Shown: in pieces, positions 1 to 8,102 of the stretch
Layout: each line of letters begins with the position of its first letter
Position numbering within the stretch: the first letter of the stretch is position 1
Assembly: GCA_019638395.1 (NCBI GenBank)
Contig: JAHBTX010000004.1
Span: 618,411 to 682,410 of the forward strand
Direction of reading: 5' to 3'
DNA: 64,000 bases
From: Cyclobacteriaceae bacterium
GTDB taxonomy: Bacteria > Bacteroidota > Bacteroidia > Cytophagales > Cyclobacteriaceae
Position numbers and translations under genes: made by a program
The notes under the pieces: model-generated
Databases searched by the model: none
Told to the model about the DNA's origin: nothing
The model's input: the letters and a program-made list of their open reading frames with translations, nothing else

Positions 1-118
1 CATAACTCCACGTCTGATAACCGACAAGTGAGTTTACCATGCTTCCGCCAAAAACGTAAAATGAAATAGCTATATAAATTGAAAATACAATGTTAGAAAT
101 CTTAGTCTTGGTTGTCAT
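1..118 (-). CDS. N-terminus of a small membrane protein (cut by window edge)
   Basis: Reading the minus strand from an ATG at 118, an open frame runs off the left edge (39 codons visible). It begins MTTKTK and continues with a hydrophobic helix (about residues 8-22) ending in a GGSMVNSLVGYQ stretch. One membrane segment and a short basic N-terminus are visible. The family cannot be named from this fragment. The next gene (239-511, also minus strand) lies 120 bases upstream of its start. The open frame and the membrane helix support a real gene, but it could be a chance reading. Confidence 0.45.
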   Translation of the reverse strand, partial: MTTKTKISNIVFSIYIAISFYVFGGSMVNSLVGYQTWSY

Positions 119-238
119 GAGTAACTAAAAAATGTAAATATATACTTTCGTCAAATTAGCCCACACAATCTAACTTGCATGTCCCGTGCTTGCCGCTAAC
201 CAAATATAATTATTGCTCATATCTTATCTTTGGAATCA

Positions 239-511
239 TTATGCAGCTTTAAACATCTCCTCAACCTCCGCAAGGGAAACCCTGAATCGTTTAGGCATAC
301 CAAATATCTTGAAGATAATAAGTACCTGGTTAATACTGTAAAAGTGTCCCGTCTTCTTTCCAATTAGGTCTTCATTCTTTTTCACCCATCGCTGAAACGT
401 CAGCCAACATACTCCGTAGAAGTCCGCCAGTTGCTTGTGATTGTAGGGTTTCAATACAAAGATTTCTGGTTTGTTTCCGGTTTCCTCGGTTTTGCTGATT
501 TCGCGTCTCAT
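239..511 (-). CDS. small helix-turn-helix DNA-binding protein, paralogue 1
   Basis: This 90-residue protein has a core of about 60 residues that starts HKQLADFYGV and continues WLTFQRWV, then IGKKTGHFY and QVLIIFKIFGMPK. The arrangement of a YGV turn followed by a TF-x-x-W recognition-like helix suggests a compact helix-turn-helix or excisionase-like fold. The protein at 2607-2870 is clearly homologous, sharing HKQLA, YGV, WLTFQ, GHFY and the IF-x-IFG-x-PK end. The gene is divergent from the XRE-S24 regulator at 603 and shares a 91-bp promoter region with it. Such proteins are common in Bacteroidota mobile elements. DNA binding is inferred from the fold pattern only, and no target is known. 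Confidence 0.7.
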   Translation of the reverse strand: MRREISKTEETGNKPEIFVLKPYNHKQLADFYGVCWLTFQRWVKKNEDLIGKKTGHFYSINQVLIIFKIFGMPKRFRVSLAEVEEMFKAA

Positions 512-556
512 ATTATTTGTCGTGTTATTAATTTCTTGCTCTTGTTTGCAATGTTA

Positions 557-569
557 AGTAATGCTTACT
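557..569. promoter_or_regulatory. candidate operator between divergent HTH and XRE-S24 genes
   Basis: AGTAATGCTTACT is a perfect inverted repeat (AGTAA, 3-base spacer, TTACT). It lies in the 91-bp region between the two divergent regulators, with further TTACTAA-like half-sites just downstream (about 565-571 and 584-590). It is a plausible binding site for the XRE-S24 regulator, which would then control itself and the small HTH gene. This is inference from position and symmetry. Confidence 0.4.
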
Positions 570-602
570 AATATTGTCAAGTTTTACTAAACAAATAAAT
601 TT

Positions 603-1406
603 ATGCTGACAAAGAGTGTCTTAGGAAACCAAATTAAGGTCTTAAGGTTGGAAAAAGGACTTTCTCAGGAGGAATTTGGTGCTCCCGTAGATTTAAGCCG
701 TTCAGCCGTTTCGCAGATTGAAAGTGGCCAAATGTACCCTTCTCTGGAGTCAATTGGCAAGATAGTTAAGTACTACTCAACAAGTTGGGATAATCTGGTA
801 GGTCATGCAAAGAGCAAAAAGCCGACAGAAATGACTGTATCTCCTGTCAGGACTTTGGTCACTACCGTAGATAAAACCGGAAGAGACAATATTGTGCTCG
901 TTCCTATTAAAGCACAGGCCGGATACCTTCAAGGAGCGCAACAACCTGAATACATTGAGCATCTTCCAACCTTCTGGCTTCCTGGTCTGAATCACGGAAC
1001 GTACCGAGCTTTTGAGGTAAGCGGTTATAGTATGCTGGCTGATCGCACCGGATTTTTTCCTGGAGATATTGTGGTTGGTGAATATGTTGAAAGACTGGAA
1101 GAAATTAAAGACGGCTTCGTTTACATTTTGGTAAACAATGCGCAGGAAGTTGATAACATAGTATTGAAACGTTGCCTGAATTACCTCGATAAAGGGGGCG
1201 TGATTATTTGTAAATCTGATAACAAAGACCCTCAGTATCCAACGTTTCCTCTACCAGTTGAGAATATTAAAGAGGTTTGGAAGTTCAAAATCAAGCTCAC
1301 CCGTCAGGCACCAGAGCCTTCAGGTTTGTACGAAAGAATAAATGCGCTGGAGGGAGATATGATTTTAATGAAGGAGCAACTAAAAAAATCCCCACTGAAT
1401 AACTAA
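603..1406 (+). CDS. XRE-family regulator with S24 (LexA-like) peptidase domain
   Basis: This 267-residue protein has two domains. Residues about 8-65 form an HTH_3/XRE DNA-binding domain (GNQIKVLRLEKGLSQEEFG, then SRSAVSQIESG). Residues about 100-235 form an S24 autoprotease fold: GYSM holds the expected nucleophilic serine and NIVLKRCL holds the expected lysine. This is the architecture of phage CI-type and LexA-like repressors that cleave themselves during RecA-dependent DNA damage. A short coiled-coil tail (about 245-265) follows. It is divergent from the small HTH gene and is followed after 21 bases by an MFS transporter, so the two may be co-transcribed. Whether it responds to SOS is not shown by sequence. 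The domain assignment is firm. Confidence 0.88.
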   Translation: MLTKSVLGNQIKVLRLEKGLSQEEFGAPVDLSRSAVSQIESGQMYPSLESIGKIVKYYSTSWDNLVGHAKSKKPTEMTVSPVRTLVTTVDKTGRDNIVLVPIKAQAGYLQGAQQPEYIEHLPTFWLPGLNHGTYRAFEVSGYSMLADRTGFFPGDIVVGEYVERLEEIKDGFVYILVNNAQEVDNIVLKRCLNYLDKGGVIICKSDNKDPQYPTFPLPVENIKEVWKFKIKLTRQAPEPSGLYERINALEGDMILMKEQLKKSPLNN

Positions 1407-1427
1407 GTGCTTTAGGCACTTGAAAAA

Positions 1428-2603
1428 ATGAAGGTTATTACTCGAACCGTTTGGATATTATCGCTCGTCAGCCTCTTCACAGATGTTGCAAGTGAAATGC
1501 TCTATCCGGTAATGCCGATATATCTAAAAGAAATAGGTTTCTCGATTTTGTTAATAGGTGTTTTAGAGGGTGTTGCTGAAGCAACTGCTGGACTAAGCAA
1601 AAGTTATTTCGGAAAACTTTCTGACGTAAGTGGTAAGCGACTTCCGTTTGTTCGCATCGGGTATCTAATGAGCACTGTCTCCAAACCCATGATGGCAGTT
1701 TTTGTATACCCTCTATGGGTTTTGTTTTCGCGCACGATTGACAGGTTTGGAAAAGGAATACGGACCGGAGCGCGGGACGCACTGCTGTCAGACGAGGCTA
1801 CACCTCAAACAAAAGGGCAAGTGTTCGGCTTCCATCGGGCAATGGATACAGTTGGTGCTGTTATTGGCCCTTCAGTGGCTTTGATCTATCTCTACTTATT
1901 TCCAGGAAACTATAAAGCACTTTTCTTACTCGCTTTTATTCCGGGTATTGTTGCCATAAGTTTTACGTTTCTTCTAAAAGAAGCAAAGATGGAATCAAGG
2001 AAATTCGAGTTAACCCCGGTTTCGTTTTTTTCTTTTGCCCAGTACTGGAAAGAGAGTCCGTCAACGTATAAGAAGCTTGTAGCAGGACTGCTTGCATTTA
2101 CATTAATTAATAGTTCGGATGTTTTCCTGTTACTGAAAATAAAAGAAGCCGGATTAAGTGATACCACCATTATTGGCGTATACGTTTTTTACAATCTTGT
2201 GTACGCATTAGCTGCATTTCCACTTGGAAAACTAAGTGACAAGATTGGTTTTAAGCGGACGATAATTTTCGGGTTTACAGTGTTTGCTTTCGTCTATCTG
2301 GGAATGTCCATTAGCAATGAGTTACATGAATTCGTCATTATGTTCCTCCTTTATGGAATTTATGCTGCTGCCACCGAAAGCGTTGCTAAAGCGTGGATCA
2401 GCAATATTAGCGAAAAGAAGGATATTGCAACTGCCATAGGCACCTATACTGGTTTTCAAAGTGTGTTCACCATGATAGCAAGTTCTTTTGCAGGTTTTTT
2501 GTGGTTGACGTTGGGGTCATCGTCCATATTCCTGTTCACTTCAGCAACAACTTTTTTGGTAATACTTTATCTTATAATTGTCGTCAATAGGGATCGAAGA
2601 TGA
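1428..2603 (+). CDS. MFS transporter
   Basis: This 391-residue, 12-helix membrane protein matches the major facilitator superfamily. The N-half includes YPVMPIYLKEIG in helix 1-2. The loop between helices 2 and 3 carries the G-K-L-S-D-x-x-G-K-R signature (at about 62-71), a version of the MFS motif A, repeated as GKLSDKIGFKR in the second half. The loop after helix 4 has DRFGKGIRTGARDALLSD, typical of a subgroup of putative drug/metabolite exporters in Bacteroidota. The substrate is unknown. It starts 21 bases after the XRE-S24 gene and ends tail-to-tail with the small HTH gene at 2607, only 3 bases apart. The MFS assignment is firm and substrate prediction is not possible. Confidence 0.88.
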   Translation: MKVITRTVWILSLVSLFTDVASEMLYPVMPIYLKEIGFSILLIGVLEGVAEATAGLSKSYFGKLSDVSGKRLPFVRIGYLMSTVSKPMMAVFVYPLWVLFSRTIDRFGKGIRTGARDALLSDEATPQTKGQVFGFHRAMDTVGAVIGPSVALIYLYLFPGNYKALFLLAFIPGIVAISFTFLLKEAKMESRKFELTPVSFFSFAQYWKESPSTYKKLVAGLLAFTLINSSDVFLLLKIKEAGLSDTTIIGVYVFYNLVYALAAFPLGKLSDKIGFKRTIIFGFTVFAFVYLGMSISNELHEFVIMFLLYGIYAAATESVAKAWISNISEKKDIATAIGTYTGFQSVFTMIASSFAGFLWLTLGSSSIFLFTSATTFLVILYLIIVVNRDRR

Positions 2604-2606
2604 CGA

Positions 2607-2870
2607 TTAGATTGACTTATTAATTTCGTTCAAGTCCTTCAAAGAAAGATCAAGTTGCTTCGGCAATCCGAAGATTTGAAATATTTTTTTCACCTGGTGA
2701 ACGTGGTAGAAGTGGCCTGTCTTTCTGCCGACCTCGTGTTCAACTTTCTTGATCCAGTTCTGAAATGTTAACCAACTCACTCCGTACATCTGAGCAAGTT
2801 GTTTATGTGTAAGTGCCTTTAATAAGAAAACCTCCTCTTTCACTTGCTCCTCACTTTGCTTTCCCTCCAT
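2607..2870 (-). CDS. small helix-turn-helix DNA-binding protein, paralogue 2
   Basis: This 87-residue paralogue of the protein at 239-511 has the same order of motifs: HKQLAQMYGVSW, TFQNWIKK, GRKTGHFYHV, then IFQIFGLPK. The charged N-terminus (MEGKQSEEQVKEE) is unrelated. Its start is 58 bases from a tandem array of 10-bp repeats (2928-3060), so it may bind there or be controlled from there. Two such copies within 2.5 kb flanking a phage-type repressor and an MFS gene suggest remnants of a mobile or regulatory island. Function as a DNA-binding protein is inferred from the fold pattern. Confidence 0.7.
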   Translation of the reverse strand: MEGKQSEEQVKEEVFLLKALTHKQLAQMYGVSWLTFQNWIKKVEHEVGRKTGHFYHVHQVKKIFQIFGLPKQLDLSLKDLNEINKSI

Positions 2871-2927
2871 AATTTGTTTTGCGTTGAGAAAGTAAATTTA
2901 TAGATCGAGAACAGCGTACTTAAATGG

Positions 2928-3060
2928 TTATGAACGATTGTAAAACATTGTGAATGAATCTTAACGAATTTCTTCAAAAATAAATGAATGCGTAATCAAT
3001 TAAATAAAGTTAAAAATAAGTTGAAATAGAGATGAAAAACGTTAAAGGGAGTTGAAAAAG
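2928..3060. repeat. tandem array of ~10-bp units (TTGTnAAyGA family)
   Basis: Consecutive units begin at 2928 TTATGAACGA, 2938 TTGTAAAACA, 2948 TTGTGAATGA, 2958 ATCTTAACGA, then weaker units (2968, 2978). A second in-phase run starts at 3000 (TTAAATAAAG, TTAAAAATAAG, TTGAAATAGAG, ATGAAAAACG, TTAAAGGGAG). The 10-11-bp period puts every unit on one face of the helix. The unit TTGTGAATGA also occurs, on the opposite strand, in the array at 35757-35846. The array lies in the promoter region between the small HTH gene and the DUF5655 gene. It is likely a cooperative protein-binding array. Confidence 0.6.
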
Positions 3061-3462
3061 TTAGTGGATTTCAATTTAATCCATTATTTTAATCCTGAGA
3101 CTGAATCTCCAATGGTAGCAAATTTCACAGAACTCGACCACCTTCAAGGTAAAGATGAAATCGTTCGAAAAATCTACCGGAAGCTTATTGACAAATTGTC
3201 AAAATTTGGACAGTTGAAAATTGAACCTAAGAAGACAAGCGTTCACCTTCGAAATCGATTTGGTTTTGCAGGGGTCTACACCAGACAAAGTTACCTAAAT
3301 CTGGAGGTGCACTTAAACTATGAATTAAAGACACCAAGGATATCCAAAATTGAAAGAGCCTCTGCTAATCGATACCATCACACCATTAAGTTAACCAAGG
3401 ATTCCGAAGTTGATAAAGAACTGCTCGGCTGGTTACGGGAAGCATACAATCTAAAAAAATAA
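3052..3462 (+). CDS. DUF5655-type protein
   Basis: This protein has 136 residues if translation starts at TTG 3052, or 116 from the in-frame ATG at 3112 (MVANFTELDHLQGKDE). The second half matches the DUF5655 pattern: IEPKKTSVHLRNRFGFAGV, then a conserved basic/aromatic strand, and the typical end HHTIKLTKDSEVDKELLGWL. Proteins of this family are small, uncharacterised, and found alone or fused to DUF4287 domains. The tandem repeat array runs right up to, and slightly into, the TTG start. That makes ATG 3112 the safer start, although no good ribosome site is seen at either. It is followed after 5 bases by the membrane protein at 3468, so they are probably co-transcribed. No biochemical role is known. 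Confidence 0.72.
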   Translation: MKKLVDFNLIHYFNPETESPMVANFTELDHLQGKDEIVRKIYRKLIDKLSKFGQLKIEPKKTSVHLRNRFGFAGVYTRQSYLNLEVHLNYELKTPRISKIERASANRYHHTIKLTKDSEVDKELLGWLREAYNLKK

Positions 3463-3467
3463 CTTTT

Positions 3468-3764
3468 ATGTCTGTAATCTTAAAAGGAATTATTGCCGGT
3501 CTAGTCTTCGGAATAGTTTCTATTATTCCAATGACGTTTATGAAATTTGATGACAAAGCCAGAGCAATGACAGCTTCGTTTATTAGTCGCTTTGCAATTG
3601 GATTTATCATATTCAATATGCCTTTGCCAATCCCTTCCTGGTTGAAGGGTGCACTAGTTGGCTTAGTGCTTAGTCTACCCGATGCGTTGGTTACTAAACA
3701 GTATGCGCCAATACTTGGGTTAGGTTTAATTGGTGGCCTTGTCTGCGGTTTTTTCGCACGATAA
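3468..3764 (+). CDS. small membrane protein, unknown function
   Basis: This 98-residue protein has three hydrophobic segments (about 4-25, 43-62 and 76-96), the last ending LGLIGGLVCGFFAR. It contains small-residue and proline-rich turns (PLPIPSWLKGALVGL) and no catalytic motif I recognise. It begins 5 bases after the DUF5655 gene, suggesting an operon. It ends before a perfect 12-bp inverted repeat at 3808-3836 that separates it from the convergent efflux operon. I cannot name a family with confidence. Confidence 0.6.
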   Translation: MSVILKGIIAGLVFGIVSIIPMTFMKFDDKARAMTASFISRFAIGFIIFNMPLPIPSWLKGALVGLVLSLPDALVTKQYAPILGLGLIGGLVCGFFAR

Positions 3765-3807
3765 AACGAACACTATTCATTTTCAATTCCTCTCCTTCTT
3801 TTCATTG

Positions 3808-3836
3808 CATGAGTGTAGGGTTGGCCTACACTCATG
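3808..3836. terminator. perfect 12-bp inverted repeat between convergent genes
   Basis: CATGAGTGTAGG and CCTACACTCATG form a perfect 12-bp stem around a GTTGG loop. It sits in the 81-bp gap between the convergent genes ending at 3764 (+) and 3846 (-). No T-run follows on either strand, so it is not a canonical intrinsic terminator. Position and stem strength nevertheless fit a bidirectional terminator or mRNA-stabilising hairpin. Confidence 0.55.
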
Positions 3837-3845
3837 GGAAAAACT

Positions 3846-6800
3846 TTAAGTCGCAAACTCTTTATACTTGGCTTTTTTTGCTTCATTTAACAGCCCTGTT
3901 TTTATCAAAACTCTGTCAACAAGCTGATAGACTACCGGAACGACCAGTAAAGTTAAAAACATGGAACTGGTCAAGCCACCGATTATTGACCAAGCAAGGC
4001 CATTCTTCCAAGCTGCTCCTGGTCCATTGGCCAAGGCAACTGGCATCATCCCTGCCACCATTGCAATTGTCGTCATCAGGATAGGGCGAAGCCGCTCCTT
4101 TGTTGCTTCCAACAACGCCTCTTCAGTAGTCATCCCTCTTTCTTTGAGGTGATTCGTAAAATCAACTACCAGAATTGCATTCTTAGCTACCAATCCGATA
4201 AGCATAATAATGCCGAGAAGAGTAAACAAACTCAGTGTTTGAGCGGAAAGAGCCAGCGCAACCAGCGCACCAATGATTGCCAGTGGTATTGAAAACAATA
4301 CAACAAAAGGGTAAACAAAGTTATCGTAGAGTGCTACCATAATTAGATACACTAATAAGATAGAGGTAATAAAGGCAAATCCTAATTGCCCAAAAGACTC
4401 CTGTTGTCTCTCCTGGTTTCCACCAAAAATCACACTTACTCCAGCGGGTAAAGTCATGCCATCAATAATTCCATTTATTTCTGCCGCAACCGTTCCTGAA
4501 GGACGCCCGAGTAATTGCGAATTAACATTGACAGAAGTTATTCGATTAAACCGTTCAAGTTTGGATGGCCCAAAGCCTTCTTTTACTTCTGCAAACTGGT
4601 CAAGCCTTACTTCTTTTCCATACTTGCTTTGAAACGTCAGTGCACGCACATCCTCAATGCTTTTCCGGTTAAACTCATCAAATAATATATTAATATCATA
4701 CTCGTATTCGCCTTGTCTGAATTTCGCATCGGTGTTGCCGTTAAAAGCATACTGCATTGTAGCTCCAACAGTTTGGAGATCCAGTCCCAACTCGGCCATC
4801 TTTTGTCTGTCGGTGGTAACAACAACCTCCGGAGTTCCTGACTCAACCGTGAGCTTTACCTCCTGGGTTCCCTCCACTTTCTTTACTTCTTGCATGAGTT
4901 TATTGGCTGTGAACATTACTGTGTCAAAAGTCGGCCCCGTAACGATAAGCTGAATAGGAGCTTGCTCGGCAGTACCCAGCATTGATATAGGTGTCGACTT
5001 TACTTTTACACCAGGAAATTTATCCATGATCTCGTTCTTTAAAAGAACACCATATATATCTGAACTCTTTTCGCGTTGATCTTCCGGAACAAGTTTAACA
5101 GTAATTTCAGATTTGTATGGTGTTCCGGTAGCGGATCCAAAGAAACCGCCTTCATTGGTTTGCCCAATGGTCGTGATAGTGGATACAACCTCTTTTTTGG
5201 ATGAAACAAACTCCTCAATTTTTCGAGACTGAATATTATTCTGGTCAACTGATGTTTTCTTTGGATATTCAAGCACCAGGACGAATTCGCCACGATCTCC
5301 CTGGGCTATAAATTCTGTTCCAATAAAGCCTGCCACAATTAAACTAATCGATCCAACAAATAGCAGGGTAGCGATGCCGAGGGTGATAAATCTGTGTCTG
5401 AACGACCATCTCAATATGTTCTGCACCCAATGAATAAATCTGTCTAATGTTTCCTCAAATCGTAAAACAAATCTTCCGAAGAGTGTTTTATCGGTCAATC
5501 TCTCTAATTTTCCAAATCTTGAATATAGAAAAGGAACCATTGTGAATGACACCAGTAATGACAGCAATGTTGAGATCACAATCACAATAGAAAACTGGCG
5601 CATAATATTTGAAATGATACCCGTTGTTAGGGCAATGGGTAAAAACACCACAACAATTACCATTGTAATGGAGGTAACCGTGAAACCGATTTCCTTCACA
5701 CCATCATATGCAGCCTGAATTTTACTTTTACCCATCTCCATGTGGCGATAAATGTTTTCGATCACCACAATGGCATCATCTACCAATATGCCAACCACCA
5801 ACGAAAGACCAAGCAGTGACATCAAGTTGAGCGTAAATCCGAACAAGGACATACCGATAAAAGTGGCTATCAGAGAAAGCGGTATCGCTACCATTACAAT
5901 AATTGAATTCCTGTAAGAGTGGAGGAATAGTAACATAATGGCTGCTACCAGGAAGATGGCGAGAATAAGATCATGTATTACGGCATCTGCCGCCTCCAAC
6001 GTGTATTCCGTAGAGTCCCTGGCAATAGTAAACTTTAGGTCAATATTGGAATACAAGTGTTCAAGCTTGGCAAGTTCCTTGTGTACCAATTCACTCACAG
6101 CTACTGCGTTGGCGTCAGTTTGCTTTTGAATGCTCAGCCCAATTGAGTTTAATAAATTGATTCGGTTGATGAGTTTGGCTTCCTTTTTGGTATCCTGAAC
6201 TTCTGCAACATCCTTTAAATAAACAGGCCCTCCCTGGGGTGTTGAAGCAACCACCAAGTTTTTTATTTCTTCCAACTTTTGGTATTTGCCGGCCAACCTT
6301 ATCAGGATTTGTTCTTCCTCAGATTTTATTTTCCCAGTAGGAAAATCAACATTTGAAGTTTTAATCAGTTGAACGAGTTGGGGAAGGGCGAGCCTATATG
6401 CCTTCAGTTTATTTCTGTTGACGTTTATACGAATCTCTCGTTCTTCGCCACCAATTATATTCGTTTGCGCAACACCAGGAATTTTTGCCAGGTTCGGCTG
6501 AAGACGTTGCGTAACCAAATCGTACAATTCAGTTGCGTTCATTTTAGCCGAAATGCCAAGATTAATAATCGGCAGATCATCGAAAGAGAACTTACCTAAT
6601 GAAGGTGTCTTTACATCGTCCGGAAGACTGGATAGAATAGCGTTCACTTTTCGTTGAGCATCTTGCAAAGCCAAATCAACATTTGCCTCGTTCCGAAGTT
6701 CAATAACAATCACCGACAGACTTTCATAAGAACTGGCGGTAATTTTATTCACATTCTCCATTGATGATATGGCATTTTCAATTTCCTTTGTTACAGTGTT

Positions 6801-6980
6801 TTCCACTTCATTTGGCGAAGCTCCCGGATAGATTGCGGAAATTGTTATGATTGGCGCACTGAATTTGGGCATCAATTCATAGCCCAGTTTTTGATAGCTG
6901 TTAAGGCCAAGAAATGTTAATGTTATAAAAAGCACCAATATAAAAGATGGCCTTTTTATCGAAACTTCAGTTATTTTCAT
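3846..6980 (-). CDS. RND (HAE-1 family) efflux permease
   Basis: This 1044-residue inner-membrane proton-driven pump belongs to the AcrB/MexB superfamily and has the usual length. The first helix is followed by a large periplasmic porter loop containing YPGASPNEVENTVTKEIE, a standard HAE-1 start of the porter domain. Helix 4 carries VGILVDDAIVVIENIYRH with the paired aspartates of the proton relay. Helix 10 carries GLVAKNAILVVDF with the partner lysine, so the relay is intact. It is the last gene of an operon with the adaptor (7007-8071, 26-bp gap), the TolC protein (8103-9473) and a TetR regulator (9527-10132). Together these form a complete tripartite efflux system. The substrate is unknown, though the linked fatty-acid hydroxylase suggests a lipid or amphiphile. 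Confidence 0.95.
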   Translation of the reverse strand: MKITEVSIKRPSFILVLFITLTFLGLNSYQKLGYELMPKFSAPIITISAIYPGASPNEVENTVTKEIENAISSMENVNKITASSYESLSVIVIELRNEANVDLALQDAQRKVNAILSSLPDDVKTPSLGKFSFDDLPIINLGISAKMNATELYDLVTQRLQPNLAKIPGVAQTNIIGGEEREIRINVNRNKLKAYRLALPQLVQLIKTSNVDFPTGKIKSEEEQILIRLAGKYQKLEEIKNLVVASTPQGGPVYLKDVAEVQDTKKEAKLINRINLLNSIGLSIQKQTDANAVAVSELVHKELAKLEHLYSNIDLKFTIARDSTEYTLEAADAVIHDLILAIFLVAAIMLLFLHSYRNSIIVMVAIPLSLIATFIGMSLFGFTLNLMSLLGLSLVVGILVDDAIVVIENIYRHMEMGKSKIQAAYDGVKEIGFTVTSITMVIVVVFLPIALTTGIISNIMRQFSIVIVISTLLSLLVSFTMVPFLYSRFGKLERLTDKTLFGRFVLRFEETLDRFIHWVQNILRWSFRHRFITLGIATLLFVGSISLIVAGFIGTEFIAQGDRGEFVLVLEYPKKTSVDQNNIQSRKIEEFVSSKKEVVSTITTIGQTNEGGFFGSATGTPYKSEITVKLVPEDQREKSSDIYGVLLKNEIMDKFPGVKVKSTPISMLGTAEQAPIQLIVTGPTFDTVMFTANKLMQEVKKVEGTQEVKLTVESGTPEVVVTTDRQKMAELGLDLQTVGATMQYAFNGNTDAKFRQGEYEYDINILFDEFNRKSIEDVRALTFQSKYGKEVRLDQFAEVKEGFGPSKLERFNRITSVNVNSQLLGRPSGTVAAEINGIIDGMTLPAGVSVIFGGNQERQQESFGQLGFAFITSILLVYLIMVALYDNFVYPFVVLFSIPLAIIGALVALALSAQTLSLFTLLGIIMLIGLVAKNAILVVDFTNHLKERGMTTEEALLEATKERLRPILMTTIAMVAGMMPVALANGPGAAWKNGLAWSIIGGLTSSMFLTLLVVPVVYQLVDRVLIKTGLLNEAKKAKYKEFAT

Positions 6981-7006
6981 ATCAGTGTTGTGCTAATTGA
7001 CGTAAA

Positions 7007-8071
7007 TTAATTTTCATTGAGGACTGTTATTTTGGCACCTTCTGTCAAGTTGATTTGACCACTGGTAACAACCTTCTCACCTTCGTTCAAACCATTAACT
7101 ACCTCGACATTATTGGAGAAAAGTCTCCCTATCGTAATCGCCCTTAACATAACGGAGTCCCCAGAAACAACATACACCTGAGCATTTTCAATGCTCCCCA
7201 AAAGGGCAGCCCGTGGAATCACCAGAGAAGTTTCAGATGCAGGCAATTCAAATGTGGCGCGACCAAACATTCCACCCCGAAGCGGTTTGTCTTTTACATT
7301 TGTGATTTGAAGTTCCACTGGAAAGTTCAAGTTGACATCAGCAGTCGCACCTACAAACTTTATACGGGCCTCGTAATTAACATCAGGATAAACATCTGCC
7401 GACACCTGAATTTGCCGGGCTTGGTTTACTCGCAACACTTGATTTTCTGTTACGTTCACAATCATTTTCATCTTCGTCAGGTCGACAATCTCGAACGCTT
7501 CTTTACCGGATGCGATATACTGTCCGTTTTCTATAAAGCGTTTATTCACATAACCTGCAAAGGGTGCGGTCAGGTAAGTGTCTTTCAATCGTTCTTTGGC
7601 ATTTATCAACCTTGCTTCCCCGTTAGTGTAGTTCAAATTGATGTCATCAAGCTGGGCCTGTGTAACTCCACCCGTTTTTACCAGGTTCTCATAGCGCTCT
7701 TTATCAGTTTCTAACTTCTTAAGGTTTGCAGTGGCTGATTTGACATCCGCTTCAAGTGTTTCATATTCCATTCTTGCCAGCAATTGTCCCTGCTGAACAA
7801 ATTGTCCTTCGTCAACCGATATGTTCACTATCTTGCCAGCCGCTTCGGTGGAAACAATGACTTGTCTGGATGGCGAGAAACTGCCGGTAGCAATAAAACT
7901 GCCACCCAAGGCTTCCCGCTTTGTCACGGATACCTCTACCGGAATTGTTGCATTAACAACCTTTGCAAGTTCCGTCTTTTCTTTCATCCTCTCTTTATTG
8001 TTCCTGAGTACATAAGCACTAATCAATACCAGTGCAATGATGACAACTATGGCGATTATTGTTTTTTTCAT
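7007..8071 (-). CDS. efflux RND periplasmic adaptor (membrane fusion protein)
   Basis: This 354-residue adaptor has an N-terminal membrane anchor (about 3-22, IIAIVVIIALVLISAYVL). The lipoyl half-motif (GKIVNISVDEGQFVQQGQ) is followed by a helical hairpin (about 100-150, ATANLKKLETDKERYENL). The second lipoyl half follows (TAPFAGYVNKRFIENGQYI), then the beta-barrel and membrane-proximal domains (LRGGMFGRATFELP, LNEGEKVVTSGQINLTEGAK). It links the pump at 3846-6980 to the outer-membrane channel at 8103-9473, with which it is co-transcribed at spacings of 26 and 31 bp. Length and order are normal for the AcrA/MexA family. No cysteine lipobox is present, so it is anchored by its signal helix rather than by lipid. 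Confidence 0.94.
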   Translation of the reverse strand: MKKTIIAIVVIIALVLISAYVLRNNKERMKEKTELAKVVNATIPVEVSVTKREALGGSFIATGSFSPSRQVIVSTEAAGKIVNISVDEGQFVQQGQLLARMEYETLEADVKSATANLKKLETDKERYENLVKTGGVTQAQLDDINLNYTNGEARLINAKERLKDTYLTAPFAGYVNKRFIENGQYIASGKEAFEIVDLTKMKMIVNVTENQVLRVNQARQIQVSADVYPDVNYEARIKFVGATADVNLNFPVELQITNVKDKPLRGGMFGRATFELPASETSLVIPRAALLGSIENAQVYVVSGDSVMLRAITIGRLFSNNVEVVNGLNEGEKVVTSGQINLTEGAKITVLNEN

Positions 8072-8102
8072 ATTATAATTCCTGAATTAGAATAGTTAGA
8101 AT

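Noticed and set aside
3808-3836. Inverted repeat as an attachment site or insertion-sequence end
   Set aside because: No partner copy or transposase is seen; it lies between convergent genes, where a terminator is expected.
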